The position numbers and the translations under genes were made by a program. This document shows positions 5,978 through 6,490 of a DNA stretch of 6,490 bases, piece by piece; the stretch's first letter is position 1, and the number at the start of each line of letters is the position of its first letter. The DNA comes from Nitrospira defluvii (GTDB taxonomy: Bacteria; Nitrospirota; Nitrospiria; Nitrospirales; Nitrospiraceae). The notes beneath the pieces were generated by a model. The model was not told where the DNA came from and searched no databases. It saw nothing but the letters and a program-made list of their open reading frames with translations. Location: assembly GCA_016199015.1 (NCBI GenBank), contig JACQHN010000474.1, positions 1 through 6,490 on the forward strand, read 5' to 3'.

Positions 5978-6041
5978 GGGCAGCTCTCCGGTACGATCAG
6001 GCGCAGGAAGCGCATCGCTCCCGTCGCGGCTCAACAGGTGC

Positions 6042-6490
6042 TTACAACCGGCAGGCGCCTTGGTGAGCAACCGGTGCCGCGCTGGCGCCTGGCACCGTCG
6101 CCAGAATCTTATAATGACCGAGCCCCAGCTCCTTTCCGTAGGCTTCCCCGACCAGCACATCCTGTACATGCTGGTGGTCGGAGGCCCGGAAATATGATCG
6201 CCCTTCCTTCAGACCATCAAACTCGTGCCCTTCCAACGCCTTAATGAGCGCGTCGGTCTCTGTGGTTCCCGCTCGCTGCATCGCTTCCAATATCTGCGTC
6301 ATGGCGGCATAGCCAAGGTAGCAGCGCGACGTCGGCGTATGGTTATACTTATCGACCACGCCCTGAATAAACCGCCTGGATCCCTCTGTGTTGACCTTCG
6401 GATCCCAGATGAGGCCCCAGATACCCGCATTATTTGCATAGCCCAGGGGACGGCCAATTTGCTCGCCACTGATCATGCCGCCGACGCCGA
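6042..6490 (-). CDS. ABC transporter substrate-binding protein, LivK type, C-terminal part (5' end outside window)
   Basis: About 148 residues of the C-terminal half of a periplasmic type-1 binding protein (Peripla_BP_6 / LivK style), which captures a small molecule such as a branched-chain amino acid, amide or urea-like ligand for an ABC importer. The frame is open to the right edge (GVGG before the first Met), so ATG 6476 is internal. Supporting segments are FIQGVVDKYNHTP and the helix GYAAMTQILEAMQRAG, the typical arrangement for the second lobe. TDALIKALEGHEFDGLKEGRSYFRASDHQHVQDVLVGEA then resembles the usual near-C-terminal region with G-x-x-x-FR-x-x-DHQ. The protein ends about 20 residues after the final YKILATVPG strand. 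The ligand cannot be assigned from this part. The gene is convergent with the lipoprotein gene, with only 64 bases between stop codons and no U-tract hairpin in between. Confidence 0.85.
   Translation of the reverse strand, partial: GVGGMISGEQIGRPLGYANNAGIWGLIWDPKVNTEGSRRFIQGVVDKYNHTPTSRCYLGYAAMTQILEAMQRAGTTETDALIKALEGHEFDGLKEGRSYFRASDHQHVQDVLVGEAYGKELGLGHYKILATVPGASAAPVAHQGACRL

Noticed and set aside
6001..6013. GCGC-AGGAA-GCGC hairpin between the convergent genes as a bidirectional terminator
   Set aside because: The stem has only four pairs and no T run on either strand.

Overview
The window comes from the chromosome of a Gram-negative (diderm) bacterium with moderately high GC (roughly 58-60% by eye). 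Signs of a diderm are two lipoproteins with OmpA-type peptidoglycan-binding domains, a predicted outer-membrane DUF481 barrel and a periplasmic ABC-transporter binding protein. The coding style and this set of genes resemble Nitrospira and relatives (Nitrospirota). That placement is inferred from general resemblance only; the window contains no rRNA or other phylogenetic marker.

Layout, left to right. (1) Positions 1-272 hold the 3' end of a sigma-54-dependent (NtrC-class) activator: the last part of the AAA+ domain and a Fis-type helix-turn-helix. (2) After a 262-base gap with a perfect TATAAT, positions 535-852 encode a small protein that is almost entirely a LuxR/GerE helix-turn-helix. (3) Positions 853-1203 hold no convincing gene. 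They carry two dyad-symmetric sites and a plausible sigma-70 promoter leading into the next gene. (4) Positions 1204-4091 hold three closely spaced co-directional genes: a DUF481 outer-membrane protein with two tandem small beta modules before its barrel, the mechanosensitive channel mscL, and a coiled-coil lipoprotein ending in an OmpA domain. A strong hairpin terminator at about 4120-4178 ends this group. (5) After a 245-base gap, positions 4337-5977 encode a larger paralogue of that lipoprotein, with a disordered Ser/Thr/Pro-rich linker between coiled coil and OmpA domain. (6) On the minus strand, convergent with the preceding gene, positions 6042-6490 hold the 3' part of a LivK-type substrate-binding protein gene that runs off the right edge.

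Taken together, the 1204-5977 block looks like a cell-envelope module. It would supply an outer-membrane barrel, an inner-membrane osmotic safety valve, and two lipoproteins able to tether the outer membrane to peptidoglycan across a long coiled coil. The promoter and dyads just before the block and the stand-alone LuxR-type regulator upstream suggest, but do not prove, local control.

The most distinctive pattern is in the coiled coils. Their repeat units are 31 and 38 residues in the first lipoprotein, and 38 and 45 in parts of the second, so they differ by exactly one heptad. No CRISPR array, insertion sequence, tRNA, rRNA, phage gene or clearly new defence-like system is visible.
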